Source: Chara braunii
Lineage: Eukaryota; Streptophyta; Charophyceae; Charales; Characeae
Length of the DNA stretch: 26,580 nt
Reading direction: 5' to 3'
Assembly: GCA_003427395.1 (NCBI GenBank)
Contig: BFEA01000025.1
Location: 3,536,938-3,563,517, forward strand
Shown: positions 17,866 through 26,501 of the stretch, one piece after another
How the letters are laid out: each line of letters opens with the position of its first letter
Position numbering within the stretch: the stretch's first letter is position 1
Program-made: the position numbers and the translations under genes
Notes under the pieces: generated by a model
The model's database searches: none
The model's input: the letters and a program-made list of their open reading frames with translations, nothing else
What the model was told of the DNA's origin: nothing

Positions 17866-18150
17866 TGGTATTTTGAAGAGATTGTATTGTGGTACGACAA
17901 TAGTGATGAGGTTGCGGCATTCTCAGTAACAATTTGAGAGTTAGTGCTGCAAAAATTACACAGCAGTGTTGTCTTTTTTAACAGTGTTTTTTGGCTACGG
18001 CGGTAACTTTTGGCGGTGCAACAATTATTCGTGTGACCATTTGAATAATGGCGCTTGTGGCTTTTACACTAGAAGGCTGTTATTATATTTTTTTGAATCT
18101 GCGGCGGGAGTTTTTTCTGAAACCATTTGGTGGAAGAGCGGTAGCAATGT

Positions 18151-18380
18151 GGGACCACCTGGGACCATTTTGGGTCAGGTGGGACTGATTTTGAGAACAA
18201 GACCGGTATGTTGGTGTGGCTATTGTGAGTGGACGTGGTGATTAGAGGCGATGTGGCCTTGCGGTTCGTTGGAGAGTCACGGTATCATTGGTGGTTAAAG
18301 TGCAGTGGGACTGTATTGGGACAACCTGGGACGTTGGGACCTGTCAAAGCAGGGGTCAGTTTGGGACATTGGGAACACAT
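18151..18380 (+). repeat. GGGAC-rich tract
   Basis: GGGAC occurs at 18151, 18161, 18181, 18307, 18318, 18328, 18336 and 18363, plus GGGAAC at 18371, often 8-11 bp apart. Copy A keeps only the first pair (1986 and 1996), where GGGACCACCTGGGACCA is shared exactly. Confidence 0.7.
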
Positions 18381-18579
18381 GAAAACTTATTTGTGGGAAC
18401 ACCCTCCTGGAGGGCTATCGCGCTTAAGTTGTTTTTGTATGGCCTAACCTCTGCTCATTTTAGCACTTAGAGAAGAGGTGGACCGTCGTTCAGTGGCCAC
18501 GAATTGTGAATTTGTGGGTCACATATTTTGGGCTTCAAAGACTGTTATTTTTTATTTGATTGGAATAATATTCGACTTT

Positions 18580-18655
18580 CTTGAGTGAGCCGGATCAAAC
18601 TTCACTCGAGGTCAGTTAGTTCATTGACTTAGATTTCCCTTCACACCTGTGTGAA
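18580..18655 (+). repeat. Conserved three-hairpin block, copy C
   Basis: 18580-18610 (CTTGAGTGA/TCACTCGAG, one G-T), 18611-18628 (GTCAG...TTGAC, weaker than in copy A) and 18640-18655 (TTCACAC/GTGTGAA, 7 bp). The first loop is 13 nt here versus 20 nt in copy A, while the stem is kept. Confidence 0.7.
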
Positions 18656-19144
18656 CCCACACTTGCGTGACCTTGTTCATTGAATGTTTATTGAAAAAAC
18701 AAAGGCAATGTGTGTTCATATGTAAATGGAAAAGTCTGACTTGAGTATAGAACTGTACTGGTTTTCTTTAATCTTGTTTGTTTGCTTTGCGGTCTATGCA
18801 GGTAGGTAGAAAGGGATGTTTAAAAAAACAATTGGTTTTGCCTATTGGAGAAAAGGGAAAGGATTGTCCTACCTCTACCTTTCGCTTGCATGCATGTTAA
18901 ATTTACTTGTATTTTGAAATGAATAATGTCAACAAGTACCATGAAAAAGAAATTGTAAATGATGATAAACAGATTTGACTTTTTTTCTTGAGGATCGACC
19001 CTTTCTATCTCGAACACCCACCTCTTTTTTCTAAGTACGTCATACTCTGTTTTTCTTTTGTTTAAATTTCCATGTCATACGGGAGAACAAGATAAACAAT
19101 TTGCGTTGGGTTTGATCACCCTTTTTCTCTAGGAAGCATCCAAG

Positions 19145-19315
19145 GTGGGGGTTCGTATGCTTTCGAGGTCGGCCCTGTTATCGACTTGGAGTGGACCCGA
19201 TTTGTCGGGGGTGGTACTTTGCCGACTCGGTGGTGACAGCCCAACCTCTGAGATTTGGGTCTTTAGGCTTAGGCGAGGGGAAGGAGTATTCACGGACCAC
19301 TTTCTAGAAGAATGA
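19145..19315 (+). repeat. GGGTTCG block of composite repeat, copy C
   Basis: Counterpart of 2,775-2,945, with CTGTTATCGAC, GGTGGTACTTTGCCGA, TCGGTGGTGACAG and GACCACTTTCTAGA. Role unknown. Confidence 0.7.
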
Positions 19316-19999
19316 GAGCGTGACGGCGTAATGTGGGTCAACCTTGTTGAGTCATGGGCAACATGGGGATTAAAATTATGTCCTTGCAGGTGATCGTTAT
19401 AATAAGAAGTAGGAGACATAAGAAACTTCAACAGGTAAGAAGAAGTAGGTAATGAAGGTAATAGTTTTCTTTACGCAGTGATAACGACTGCGGGTTTTTT
19501 TTTTAGGAACCTGATGTTGAAGATTGATACTTCATCATTCGAGGAACGGAAAGAGTAGTTATTGCCCATGAGGACAAAGCGACCAATAAAGTTTTTATTC
19601 GCTAGATAATAGTTCCCTCCAAGCAATTTGTATATGCTGCGAAGGTGTTGTCAAACCGAGAGTTCAAACTTCGGCCAAGAGCCAGATCACTTGTTGATCT
19701 GCATGGTAGCAGTGAAATTTACTTGCAAAAATTATCATGACATGGTCTAATGGGTGTGTCAACGGACCGACCCATAAGTCAAATGTTAGGTTGTCATTTC
19801 TTGATTTTTCGTCAATATCGAGTCTCCACCTCGGAAGCGGCGGTACGAAGGTCTCTTTAGTCATATATGCTGGGAAAAATAACTTTGGCAGATCATCTCA
19901 TCAAGTCAAAAATTTATCTTGCGTGATTGGATATAAAGTGTATTGATGTTATTTTGGCTCCAGAAATAATTGTAAAGCGAGTAGGATCATTTTATTGGT

Positions 20000-20490
20000 T
20001 TCGCGTTTGGTTGAGGCCATCCTCGTTGACCGACGTCCGATCGTACTTAGGAGATCAGCGCCCTAGGGAATGGACGACGATTGGGTTCACTTTGGTGTTT
20101 AACCAAGCGTGCCTATACTGCAGCGAACGAATAAACACCCTCTGTCGACCTACCTCTGCAATTGCATGTAAAAACTTTCGTATGTGGGTCAGCAACTCGG
20201 TAGGGATACACCTCTAAGGGTGGTGACAACCCCTTAGGGAAGGTAAGTTGTGCCCCGCGAGAACCTATCCTGTCGTAGGGGACCGCGCGAAGTACGGTTG
20301 GCTCACCCGGCTAGAGTGGCGGAGGGACGACACGACCTTGACCGTCTCGGCGGTTCGCGGTTTTATTTTTGCGTCATTCCCGAGTTGTCTCTGTTTTTGT
20401 ATTGTTTACTCTTGCGTGTCATGGCCGGGAAGTCTCTCGCCTTTGCGAAAAAGGCGGGAGCCGATGCGGTCAACAAAATAATTTTCTCCC
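20000..20490 (+). repeat. 3' block of composite repeat, copy C
   Basis: Counterpart of 3,380-3,870 and of the partial copy at 14,720-14,960. The best-conserved part is 20,180-20,370 (GTGGGTCAGCAACTCGGTAG, GTGCCCCGCGAGAACC, CCTGTCGTAGGGGACCG, CACCCGGCTAGAG, TTGACCGTCTCGGC). It ends with the hairpin CGCCTT/AAGGCG near 20,438-20,456. Confidence 0.75.
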
Positions 20491-21132
20491 CTGTGCCCCA
20501 AGTACCCATCCCGCTTTTCCACTGTACCTAATCAACCAAAGGAAAGGTCAAAACTGGACACTCACACAAGGACTTGATGACGTAAGTGTAGGACTTGGCC
20601 ACATGAGAGATCACTCTTTCCTTGCAAAGAGGATAAAACCTATGATCTTAGAGGTATCAATCAACCTAGTGGAACATGACACCTCACTCGACCATTCCAC
20701 CGTCCTACCCCTGTGAGAGGTCATCTTACTTCCAAATATATTGAATAACCTTGGATACAAGTTATCCCTTGAGAAAGGTAGTGACCATTTCAAAGGAGTC
20801 GGGCCGTAGTGGACCTATCTTAGATGTGGAATCACCTGGGCCCCTGGACACCTTCTAACCCACATGGCTCCTAATCAGGACTAGCCCACCACCATTAACC
20901 AACCAATCCTTTAACGTATCTATAACCCATTGATAGGTCGCCTCCAAATCTGGGACATTTTTCCCCCTCCATTTTCTCAGTCTCCTTCTTCTCGGTGTTC
21001 TCGCCCGACTCGATTGTTCTCTCAACGATCAGAAAGGATTGGAAGGGAGCTCGCTCATAGAGGAGCAATGGAAGCGTACGTCCTAAAGGAAATTCTTGCA
21101 TACATCCCGAAGGAAATTCCGGTATGACAAAA
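20491..21132. other. Unique-looking spacer
   Basis: No gene, RNA or repeat recognised. Short frames on both strands (for example 20,895-21,158 minus) are unassigned. Confidence 0.4.
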
Positions 21133-21270
21133 AAACTTAGCCCAATTGGTACACCCATGAAGTGTCGAAATGCAAACCCGAGTTTGAATTCAAATGGAAC
21201 CAGATGAAAAACAATTATGAATTATCTGTAGTCGGTCAGTTTCAGGATGATATCTCAAGGTTGTTTACAG
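21133..21270 (+). mobile_element. tRNA-derived SINE, copy 1
   Basis: A perfect Pol III A box, TAGCCCAATTGG (21,138-21,149), is followed 44 bp downstream by a degenerate B box GTTTGAATTC (21,182-21,191). The body GGTACACCCATGAA..GT.GAAATGCA.ACCC matches copy 2 at 22,883, with the same box spacing. The shared 3' part is GATGATAtcTCAAGGTT (about 21,247-21,262). SINEs are non-autonomous and moved by LINE reverse transcriptase (known); no poly(A) or clear target-site duplication was found. Confidence 0.75.
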
Positions 21271-21296
21271 CTTGTCAAGGGTGAGTTTTATAACCT

Positions 21297-21415
21297 TGAG
21301 TCAAATTTTCGTCGTTTGGTCATATCAATCGTTTGTTCAGGTCCAAATGGTAGTTGGAAGAGTGACAAATTTGTTGGGGGGGGCAATTCATGGAAAACGG
21401 ACAGTTTTCCACATG
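21297..21415 (-). repeat. Dispersed repeat D, inverted copy
   Basis: The reverse complement aligns with 23,665-23,770 (CATGAATTG.CCCCC, CAAA..GACGAAA...GATT landmarks) and with 23,805-23,885 (TTCCAACTACCATTTRGAC). Non-coding; possibly the end of a decayed DNA transposon (inference). Confidence 0.65.
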
Positions 21416-21690
21416 GAGGATCGGTAGCTGCCTATAGGAAGTCGAGGAGGTTGTGGTCCTTGAGTTTAAATTTGCAAAATCCAAACAACGTGGGTGCATT
21501 TATCTTGAATAAAAAAAAAAACACTTCGAATAGACCCTGTACGCGTTGTATTTGACTACAACACATATCTTTTTTATTCAAATTTAAAAAAGAAACAACT
21601 CGAAGTTGTATTCGAACTAAACATTACTTTTTTTTTCTGAGGTTGGCGTCTGCCCTTGTGCTGACCGCCACAGGCATGCTGCATACTGCA

Positions 21691-21720
21691 AGTTTTTTTT
21701 TTTTTTTTCTCTCTCTTACA

Positions 21721-21752
<32 letters not shown>
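21691..21752. repeat. Poly(T)-(CT)n-(CA)n microsatellite
   Basis: A T run, short CT, then (CA)n to 21,752, followed by CGTGTGTGCATGCAAACACACAC. No coding content. Confidence 0.95.
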
Positions 21753-21753
<1 letters not shown>

Positions 21754-21982
21754 TTACTCGCACATACATACGTGTGTGCATGCAAACACACACTTTTTTT
21801 TTCCCCCAAAAAAAGTTTCGCATCAGCCCACCAGAGGAGGTGCTATGAACATCTATAGTGGACTTACGACAGAATGCTCATGTGTATTGATGGGGAGCGG
21901 CACCTGCTTGAAACCAGGTCCAGCGTCCCATGAGCATGGTGAATAAAGCACCAGTCAGAACCCCCCCCACACACTCCTCGAA

Positions 21983-22364
21983 TTGTATATAGTGAACATC
22001 ACAAAACATAAATACAACATAATCACTATGTCAATTGCCCTTTAAAGCACCAATACACCTTACATTGGCCCCCGTCAACATCGACAAATAAACTACGGGT
22101 TGGACATATGTACCCTCACAATAAGTCAATTTCCCTTTAAAACACATGTGCATAGGCCCGCAGGTGTCAGCGTGGAACCCGTACCACTTTGGAGCCCGCA
22201 ACTTTTTTTCTTTCAACGGGGCCCTATGTCGCACGGCCCCTCCGAGTTTTGTTTGTGGTGACAAAAACTTTCAGCAAGGTTGGGGTCGTGTATTGGCGAC
22301 TTAAGGCTTTTGGAGTTGTGTATAGTGAATATGACAAAATATAAGTACAACATAACTATTGTCT
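21983..22364. repeat. Nested short direct repeats
   Basis: Pair 1: 21,983-22,032 and 22,316-22,364 (TTGTRTATAGTGAAYATSAC then TACAACATAA). Pair 2: 22,030-22,050 and 22,125-22,145 (GTCAATTKCCCTTTAAARCAC). A minus-strand copy of the AACCCGTAGTTT motif seen in the 23.9-kb TIR lies between (about 22,092-22,106). The region looks like overlapping decayed mobile-element ends. Confidence 0.65.
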
Positions 22365-22635
22365 TACCCTTCCCCAACCACATCAACAAACAAACCCGGT
22401 AACGCACTACTAACCGAGCGGGGGAAGCTTACCATTGATAAATCGAATTGGCGACATTACTCTCGACTGACATACAAGAAAGGTACAGGTGGCTTACAAA
22501 AAAAAAAAACAGGAAAAGAAAAAAAATTGTGGTCTGGCCATTCACAACGGGCAAGGCATGGATATGCCATGAAGATGACCCAGTGGAACTCGTCCCTATG
22601 TCCCAACTGTAGGATGTTCTTGCATGTATATTTGA

Positions 22636-22712
22636 CCTACTAGAAGTCGAATTGCAAGTCATTTTTATCGACTTACCCTGAGGGCATGAGTGTGCAACCA
22701 GTAATTTGTATG
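22636..22712 (+). repeat. Solo copy of a TIR-adjacent sequence
   Basis: GACTTACCCTGAGGGCATG then GTGTGCAACCAGTAATTTGT matches 23,884-23,925, the sequence that straddles the outer end of the left TIR. A solo end of the same family. Confidence 0.6.
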
Positions 22713-22754
22713 TTCAGGAGGTTGGGGTATCATCGGTTCACACAAACCTAAGTA

Positions 22755-22845
22755 GTGCTCATGTGTCCTCTAGAACATCCGTGAAAAGTGGAACGATACA
22801 GAGAAGATTAACATGGCCCTTGCAAAAGGATGATACACATAAATA
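22755..22845 (+). ncRNA. U6 snRNA-like sequence 2 (probable pseudogene)
   Basis: Begins GTGCTC like U6, and keeps GTGGAACGATACAGAGAAGATTA, including the ACAGAGA box at about 22,797-22,803. Two changes argue against function: the catalytic AGC triad is AAC (ATTAACATGG), and the internal stem-loop has GGCCCTTGCAAAAGGATGATACACA instead of the usual GC-rich form. The 5' stem-loop is rearranged, and no T run follows. About 38 bp downstream SINE copy 2 begins. This placement and the drift fit a retroposed U6 pseudogene (inference). Confidence 0.8.
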
Positions 22846-22882
22846 CAAAAACGACCCAAAATAGAAAAAAGAAGGTACCAAT

Positions 22883-23052
22883 GGGCCTAGCTTAGTTGGT
22901 ACACCAATGAATCGTTGAAATGCATACCCACGTTCGAATCCAGGTACACGCAGATGATTGGATCGAAATCGACCCAAGTTCAACTCCATGTTCAACCAAA
23001 TGATTGGAATGAAATCATTTTCGATTGCGATGATACGTCAAGGTTATTGCAC
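22883..23052 (+). mobile_element. tRNA-derived SINE, copy 2
   Basis: The best-preserved copy: A box TAGCTTAGTTGG (22,888-22,899) and B box GTTCGAATCC (22,932-22,941), both matching Pol III consensus. A GGGCC start and the spacing resemble a tRNA head, but the anticodon arm does not fold clearly, so I do not assign a parent tRNA. After the head is a tRNA-unrelated body with two ATGATTGGA.. stretches, ending GATGATACGTCAAGGTTATTGCAC, as in copy 1. It lies just downstream of U6-like sequence 2. Confidence 0.8.
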
Positions 23053-23260
23053 TTTTAAAGCCGAGAAAAAAGAAGAAGCAAGGGAAAATAAAAAAGAAAA
23101 GGAAATAGGTGGTGCTCTCAAGCGTGGGCTGGCAGTGAAAACGGCAGACCACTTTGGAAACGCACAACTTTGACTCACGGGAGCAAGCCAACTATACATG
23201 ACGTGGTATGGATTGCCTTTTGTATGTGTAGTAGAACGTAACGGATTCAGACAGGGAGGG

Positions 23261-23353
23261 CGGAGGGAGAGAGAAAGAGAGAGAGAGAGAGAGAAAAAAA
23301 AAAATAGAGAGAGAGAGAGACAGACAGACAGACATACAGACAGACAGAGAGAG
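23261..23353. repeat. (GA)n-(A)n-(GACA)n compound microsatellite
   Basis: GA repeats, a run of A, GA repeats again, then GACA repeats. Simple sequence. Confidence 0.97.
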
Positions 23354-23664
23354 CTCGTGTGAGAGGCGGGGGGGACCTGTCGCCATAGCCTATCTTATGC
23401 TCTGCCATTGTTTGTTTCTGAATCTCGTGCGGCAAAGCTCCAGACCAAGTTGAGAACCGCGCTTGCTGCATGTCTCGGCTAGAAAAGAGGCTCCAGGCCT
23501 TGCCCGCATGCTCCATTTCAAATTTTGGGTTTTTTCAACTTTCAGAACTTGCCGACCCCTGGAAGTGTCGTTCCATTCAAGAAAAGTGGACCCATGTCAT
23601 TTCTATTTTGAAATGTCCAATTGAAGGATTGCGGCCTCCTTGGCCTCCTATGGGCAGTTGCAGG

Positions 23665-23885
23665 TCCTCCGCAAGCAATAACTACCCGTTACCCATGAAT
23701 TGCCCCCTTTGCAAATTCACCACCCTTTAAACCCAAACGTACGACCAAAGCACGAAAGTTTGATTTAGGTCAGGGGTATAAAACACACCCTTGGCGGGCT
23801 GAGGACCGGCCATTCCCCATGAATTGGGCCCCTGACGAATTCACCAGCTTTCCAACTACCATTTAGACTCGAACAGTACGATAGA
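23665..23885 (+). repeat. Dispersed repeat D, two adjacent copies
   Basis: CCATGAATTG.CCCC occurs at about 23,693 and 23,817, each followed by GCAAATTCACCA or GACGAATTCACCA. Reverse-complement relative at 21,297-21,415. Between the copies lies a TATAAAA (23,779-23,785). It abuts the TIR element at 23.9 kb. Confidence 0.65.
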
Positions 23886-23911
23886 TTTACCGTGAGGGCA
23901 CGGGTGGGCAA

Positions 23912-24066
23912 CCCGTAGTTTGTATATGCTTCTTGATAAGGAGACATTATTGGTGAGGTTTAGAAGTATGCACTTGTAAATGCAATGCAAGTGTGTCGTT
24001 TCAATCTTCGGTCAAGGCCGCGCCCTTTACGATTTCAAACTTTTCCACTTTTCCAACCTGCCACCC
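23912..24066 (+). repeat. Left terminal inverted repeat
   Basis: Pairs with 26,176-26,326. Shared landmarks: CCCGTAGTTTGTATATGCTT, TTGGYGAGGTTTRGAAGTAT, GCACTTGYAAATGCAATGCA and CTTTTCCACTTTTCCA. Identity by eye is roughly 80 percent, with small indels. Confidence 0.8.
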
Positions 24067-24138
24067 AACAGAGGCATTGTCAATTACACATTTGAATTTT
24101 TGCATTTTTTACAACTTCATTCAAAAACACAATTTTGA

Positions 24139-24784
24139 CTTATTTATGATAACTCAACATCTATAAATGTACTTTTTCCAAATCAACCTCCTCAAATTGC
24201 ATTGGTTCTCATACCGAATAAATCTGCTTTTGAATTATTCTCATATGCATCAAAAGTTAAACTACCTATAGACATTTACCCAGTTTTCTTTGAACGTTCA
24301 AAATGATCAGTCCAATTATCATTACCACACATTTCATTTTCACCACAACGAACTTGCACATTATATCCAAAACAATTTCCATTAGTTTCTACAATCGCTT
24401 CAACACAATATAAAGTCAAAGGAGAAACCCTAACCTCAATGGTTCTTGTAGATTATAAAGTTTTATCAACATCAGGAAAGAGAAAAAAAACGTCCCCGCA
24501 AAGGATACATTGCAATATCTCGTGTAATAAATTGTTATCCTTTCACAACCCTCAAACCATTAACAAAACCACTTACAAAATTCTTCAAACATTATGAAAA
24601 TATATTACGTGAAGATGACAAACTGACAAACATTGCACAAAAATCACTTCAATCACAATTCATACAAAATATGTTCGATTATTTACCTTTAACATCAAAC
24701 ACCAATAAAAAATATACAATCAAACACAACATCACAACAACAATCAACAACATTATCCTACCCAAAATAAAAAAAAAACAATGA
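24139..24784 (+). pseudogene. PIF1-like helicase, C-terminal half, broken
   Basis: PIF1-family SF1 helicases unwind DNA 5' to 3' and occur in Helitrons and other mobile elements. What is visible: a segment with FPNQPPQIALVLIP, then YPKQFPLVSTIASTQYK with VKGETL (about 24,379-24,432), at the position of the QFPL...TxHKxQGxTL motif; after a one-base shift in an A run near 24,482-24,490, RPRKGYIAISRV (about 24,491-24,526) at the position of the YVALSRV motif. An in-frame TGA lies at 24,304-24,306. The reading then stays open to TGA 24,782-24,784. Walker A and B motifs are absent, since the left TIR starts just upstream. The stop codon overlaps the ATG of the next frame (ATGA). Confidence 0.75.
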
Positions 24785-25665
24785 TCCATCAAATAATTCA
24801 AGACACAGTTATCATACCAAATTTTATTTGTTTGCCAAACGATGTACACATAGTACAATTTACAAACAACATAAACCAGTCTTTAAACATAAATTCCTCT
24901 TTAAAAAATAGTTTCATAACACCTATTAAATCAACAACATCACATTTCATAACTACACAATCAATCCTTCATACCCCATCTCTATTTATTGTTGAACAAA
25001 CAAATGAAAATTCGAATGATGAAAACATCAATCCAATTTCACTCGATTCTGCATCATGTTTATACATTACTTTTCATTATCAATTTTAATTTACAGATAT
25101 ATCTATAAACAGTTATGCTGAACTAATAATGGATAAAACCACAACTATCTTCATTGCAAACACATTCACATACAACTAAGGTATAACAAAATATGATTAC
25201 CCCTGTGTTGATCGACAAATCAGAAGAATAAATATACTTCGACCATTCACAACACTCACTCATTTTATTATCCCAATAAACATAAACAATATTTATTGGA
25301 CACTTGAATGTTTAAACCTTGAAACACAATCTATATATTATTATGACAGTCTTAAAACTATCAATACAACATTTTTTTCAAAGATCAAATGATGATTATC
25401 CACTCGTACAAATTGCTCACACCTACTATAAAATGCACCTACTACAAGCTTACAAGGACCTCAACAAACTAATTCACAAGATTGTGGGGTTTTTATTCTC
25501 GTTATGCTTCAACATCTTATGCTGCCTAACCCGCTTTCATATATTAATGATTTCTCTCAATTAAATATGCCTCTATATAGGGCATTCATTCATAAGGAAC
25601 TTTGTATTTACACCCTCAATGAAATTACACCACACCCACACACTACAACCACCTCTCAATCATAA
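24781..25665 (+). pseudogene. ULP1/C48-like cysteine protease, broken
   Basis: Follows one frame throughout. An open 102-codon start (24,781-25,086) is followed by TAA at 25,087, TAA at 25,177, TGA-TGA at 25,390-25,395 and TAA at 25,429. Family landmarks in order: FTDISINSYAELI (N-terminal WLxDxxIN region), FIIPININ, IYWTLECLNL (25,291-25,320; the catalytic His of HW is Tyr, codon 25,294), YYDSL with Asp at 25,345, and QQTNSQDCGVF with the catalytic Cys codon at 25,483-25,485. The family cleaves ubiquitin-like modifiers or viral-type precursors. Loss of His plus four stop sites shows it is inactive. The N-terminal ~100 residues match nothing that I know. Confidence 0.85.
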
Positions 25666-25731
25666 CTAATTTGTCAAACATAACCGATTCATTAATTGAC
25701 AAAACAACTTTCATTTAATAAAAAAACAACT

Positions 25732-25847
25732 TACAACAACAAACACTCAAACACACACATATATAACATTTGGACCAAGATTCAAAAACCACCAGCCTTG
25801 ACACCAAATATGAATCAAGGTATGTCAAATATCTAATACATTAATAC
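25732..25847 (+). repeat. 115-bp direct repeat, left copy (inside the TIRs)
   Basis: Closely matches 26,388-26,501: ACACTCAA, GGACCAAGATTCAA, AACCACCAGCC and ATGAATCAAGGTATGTCAAA are shared, with few differences. Contains a small inverted repeat CCTTGA/TCAAGG. It lies inside the TIR element, while its partner lies outside. Confidence 0.9.
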
Positions 25848-26053
25848 TATACAAATTACCTAAATCTAACACATTCCAACACTAACAAATGTGATAAAGA
25901 CAAACACCCTAAGTATCACACAAACACACACACTAAACTTAAAACATACACATAAATAATCATTTTTTTACATGCAACAATCACCCTACCTATAAACCTC
26001 GCCAATAAGGTTCGAAAAATGCATACAAGTGCAGGCACAACACTTTGGGGGGG

Positions 26054-26121
26054 GGTGGCAGTTTATTTGAAAAATGCGGGATCGGTAGGTGGCAGTTTTT
26101 AAAAAAAATGCAGGATCGGTA
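26054..26121. repeat. Two-copy 34-bp tandem repeat
   Basis: GGTGGCAGTTT...AATGCGGGATCGGTA at 26,054 and 26,088, differing at a handful of positions. Lies between the AT-rich interior and the right TIR. A fragment CCTCGCCAATAA of the TIR also occurs just before it (about 25,998), so a partial TIR duplication is likely. Confidence 0.85.
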
Positions 26122-26175
26122 GTTGCCCGTGGGACCGTGCACGCGGTTTTTGTCCAAACGGTGACAAAGCAGCGA

Positions 26176-26326
26176 CAGGGTGGAAAAGTGGAAAAGTCTA
26201 AAATAGGAAATGGTATGGCCTTGGCCGCAGCTTGAAACAACAGACCTGCATTGCATTTGCAAGTGCATACTTCCAAACCTCGCCAATAACGCCTCCTTTA
26301 TCAATCAAGCATATACAAACTACGGG
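26176..26326 (-). repeat. Right terminal inverted repeat
   Basis: Reverse complement of 23,912-24,066. Ends ACTACGGG at 26,326. Confidence 0.8.
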
Positions 26327-26387
26327 CTTGACTGGTGATGAATGTTGGTGAGCACCACACGTTCAGCGCCCGATTGAGAGAGTCACG

Positions 26388-26501
26388 TACAACAATAAAC
26401 ACTCAAGTACACATATACGACATATGGACCAAGATTCAAGAACCACCAGCCTCGACACCAACTATGAATCAAGGTATGTCAAATATCTAATACATTCATA
26501 C
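26388..26501 (+). repeat. 115-bp direct repeat, right copy (outside the TIRs)
   Basis: Partner of 25,732-25,847. After 26,501 the sequence turns GC-rich (CCTAGGCTACCAGTCGGG) to the window end, where an A run begins at 26,573. Confidence 0.9.

Larger units (their letters stand above)
17090..20490 (+). repeat. Composite ~3.4-kb repeat, copy C
   Basis: Second full-length copy of the repeat at 850-3870, same strand and same block order. It starts with a hairpin run, then the TATA-like site (17,405), GCTGCC-tailed units (17.73-17.86 kb), GGGAC motifs (18,151-18,375), the three-hairpin block (18,580-18,655), a shared GCAGGTAGGTAGAA stretch (about 18,799), the GGGTTCG block (19,145-19,315) and the 3' block (20,000-20,490). 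Sequence identity is modest and blocks are separated by diverged DNA of slightly different length. No long frame is conserved with copy A. Confidence 0.7.
23912..26326 (+). mobile_element. TIR-bounded DNA element with helicase and protease relics
   Basis: Bounded by inverted repeats of about 150 bp (23,912-24,066 and 26,176-26,326). The interior is strongly AT-rich, unlike the flanks, and carries on the plus strand a PIF1-like helicase C-terminus followed by a ULP1-like protease, both broken. The helicase lacks its N-terminal ATP-binding half, so this is an internally deleted descendant of a larger element (inference). A protease of the ULP1/adenain type with long TIRs recalls Polintons and some other large protist elements, but no polymerase, integrase or capsid gene is visible, so I do not assign a superfamily. 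A target-site duplication was not found. Confidence 0.65.

Noticed and set aside
17421-17900. 159-codon minus-strand frame
   Set aside because: Antisense to the GCTGCC-tailed units and TATA-like region of copy C; S/P-rich repeats reflect the DNA repeat, not a protein.
22883-22955. Functional tRNA gene
   Set aside because: The A and B boxes are good, but acceptor and anticodon stems do not close, and the same sequence recurs at 21,133 with a shared non-tRNA tail, so it is a SINE head.
23912-26326. Helitron
   Set aside because: A PIF1-type helicase is present, but the element is bounded by long inverted repeats, no Rep/HUH domain is visible, and no CTRR end with hairpin was found.
25732-26501. 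LTR retrotransposon bounded by the 115-bp direct repeats
   Set aside because: The repeats are too short, only 540 bp lie between them, and there are no TG...CA ends, primer-binding site or RT in between.
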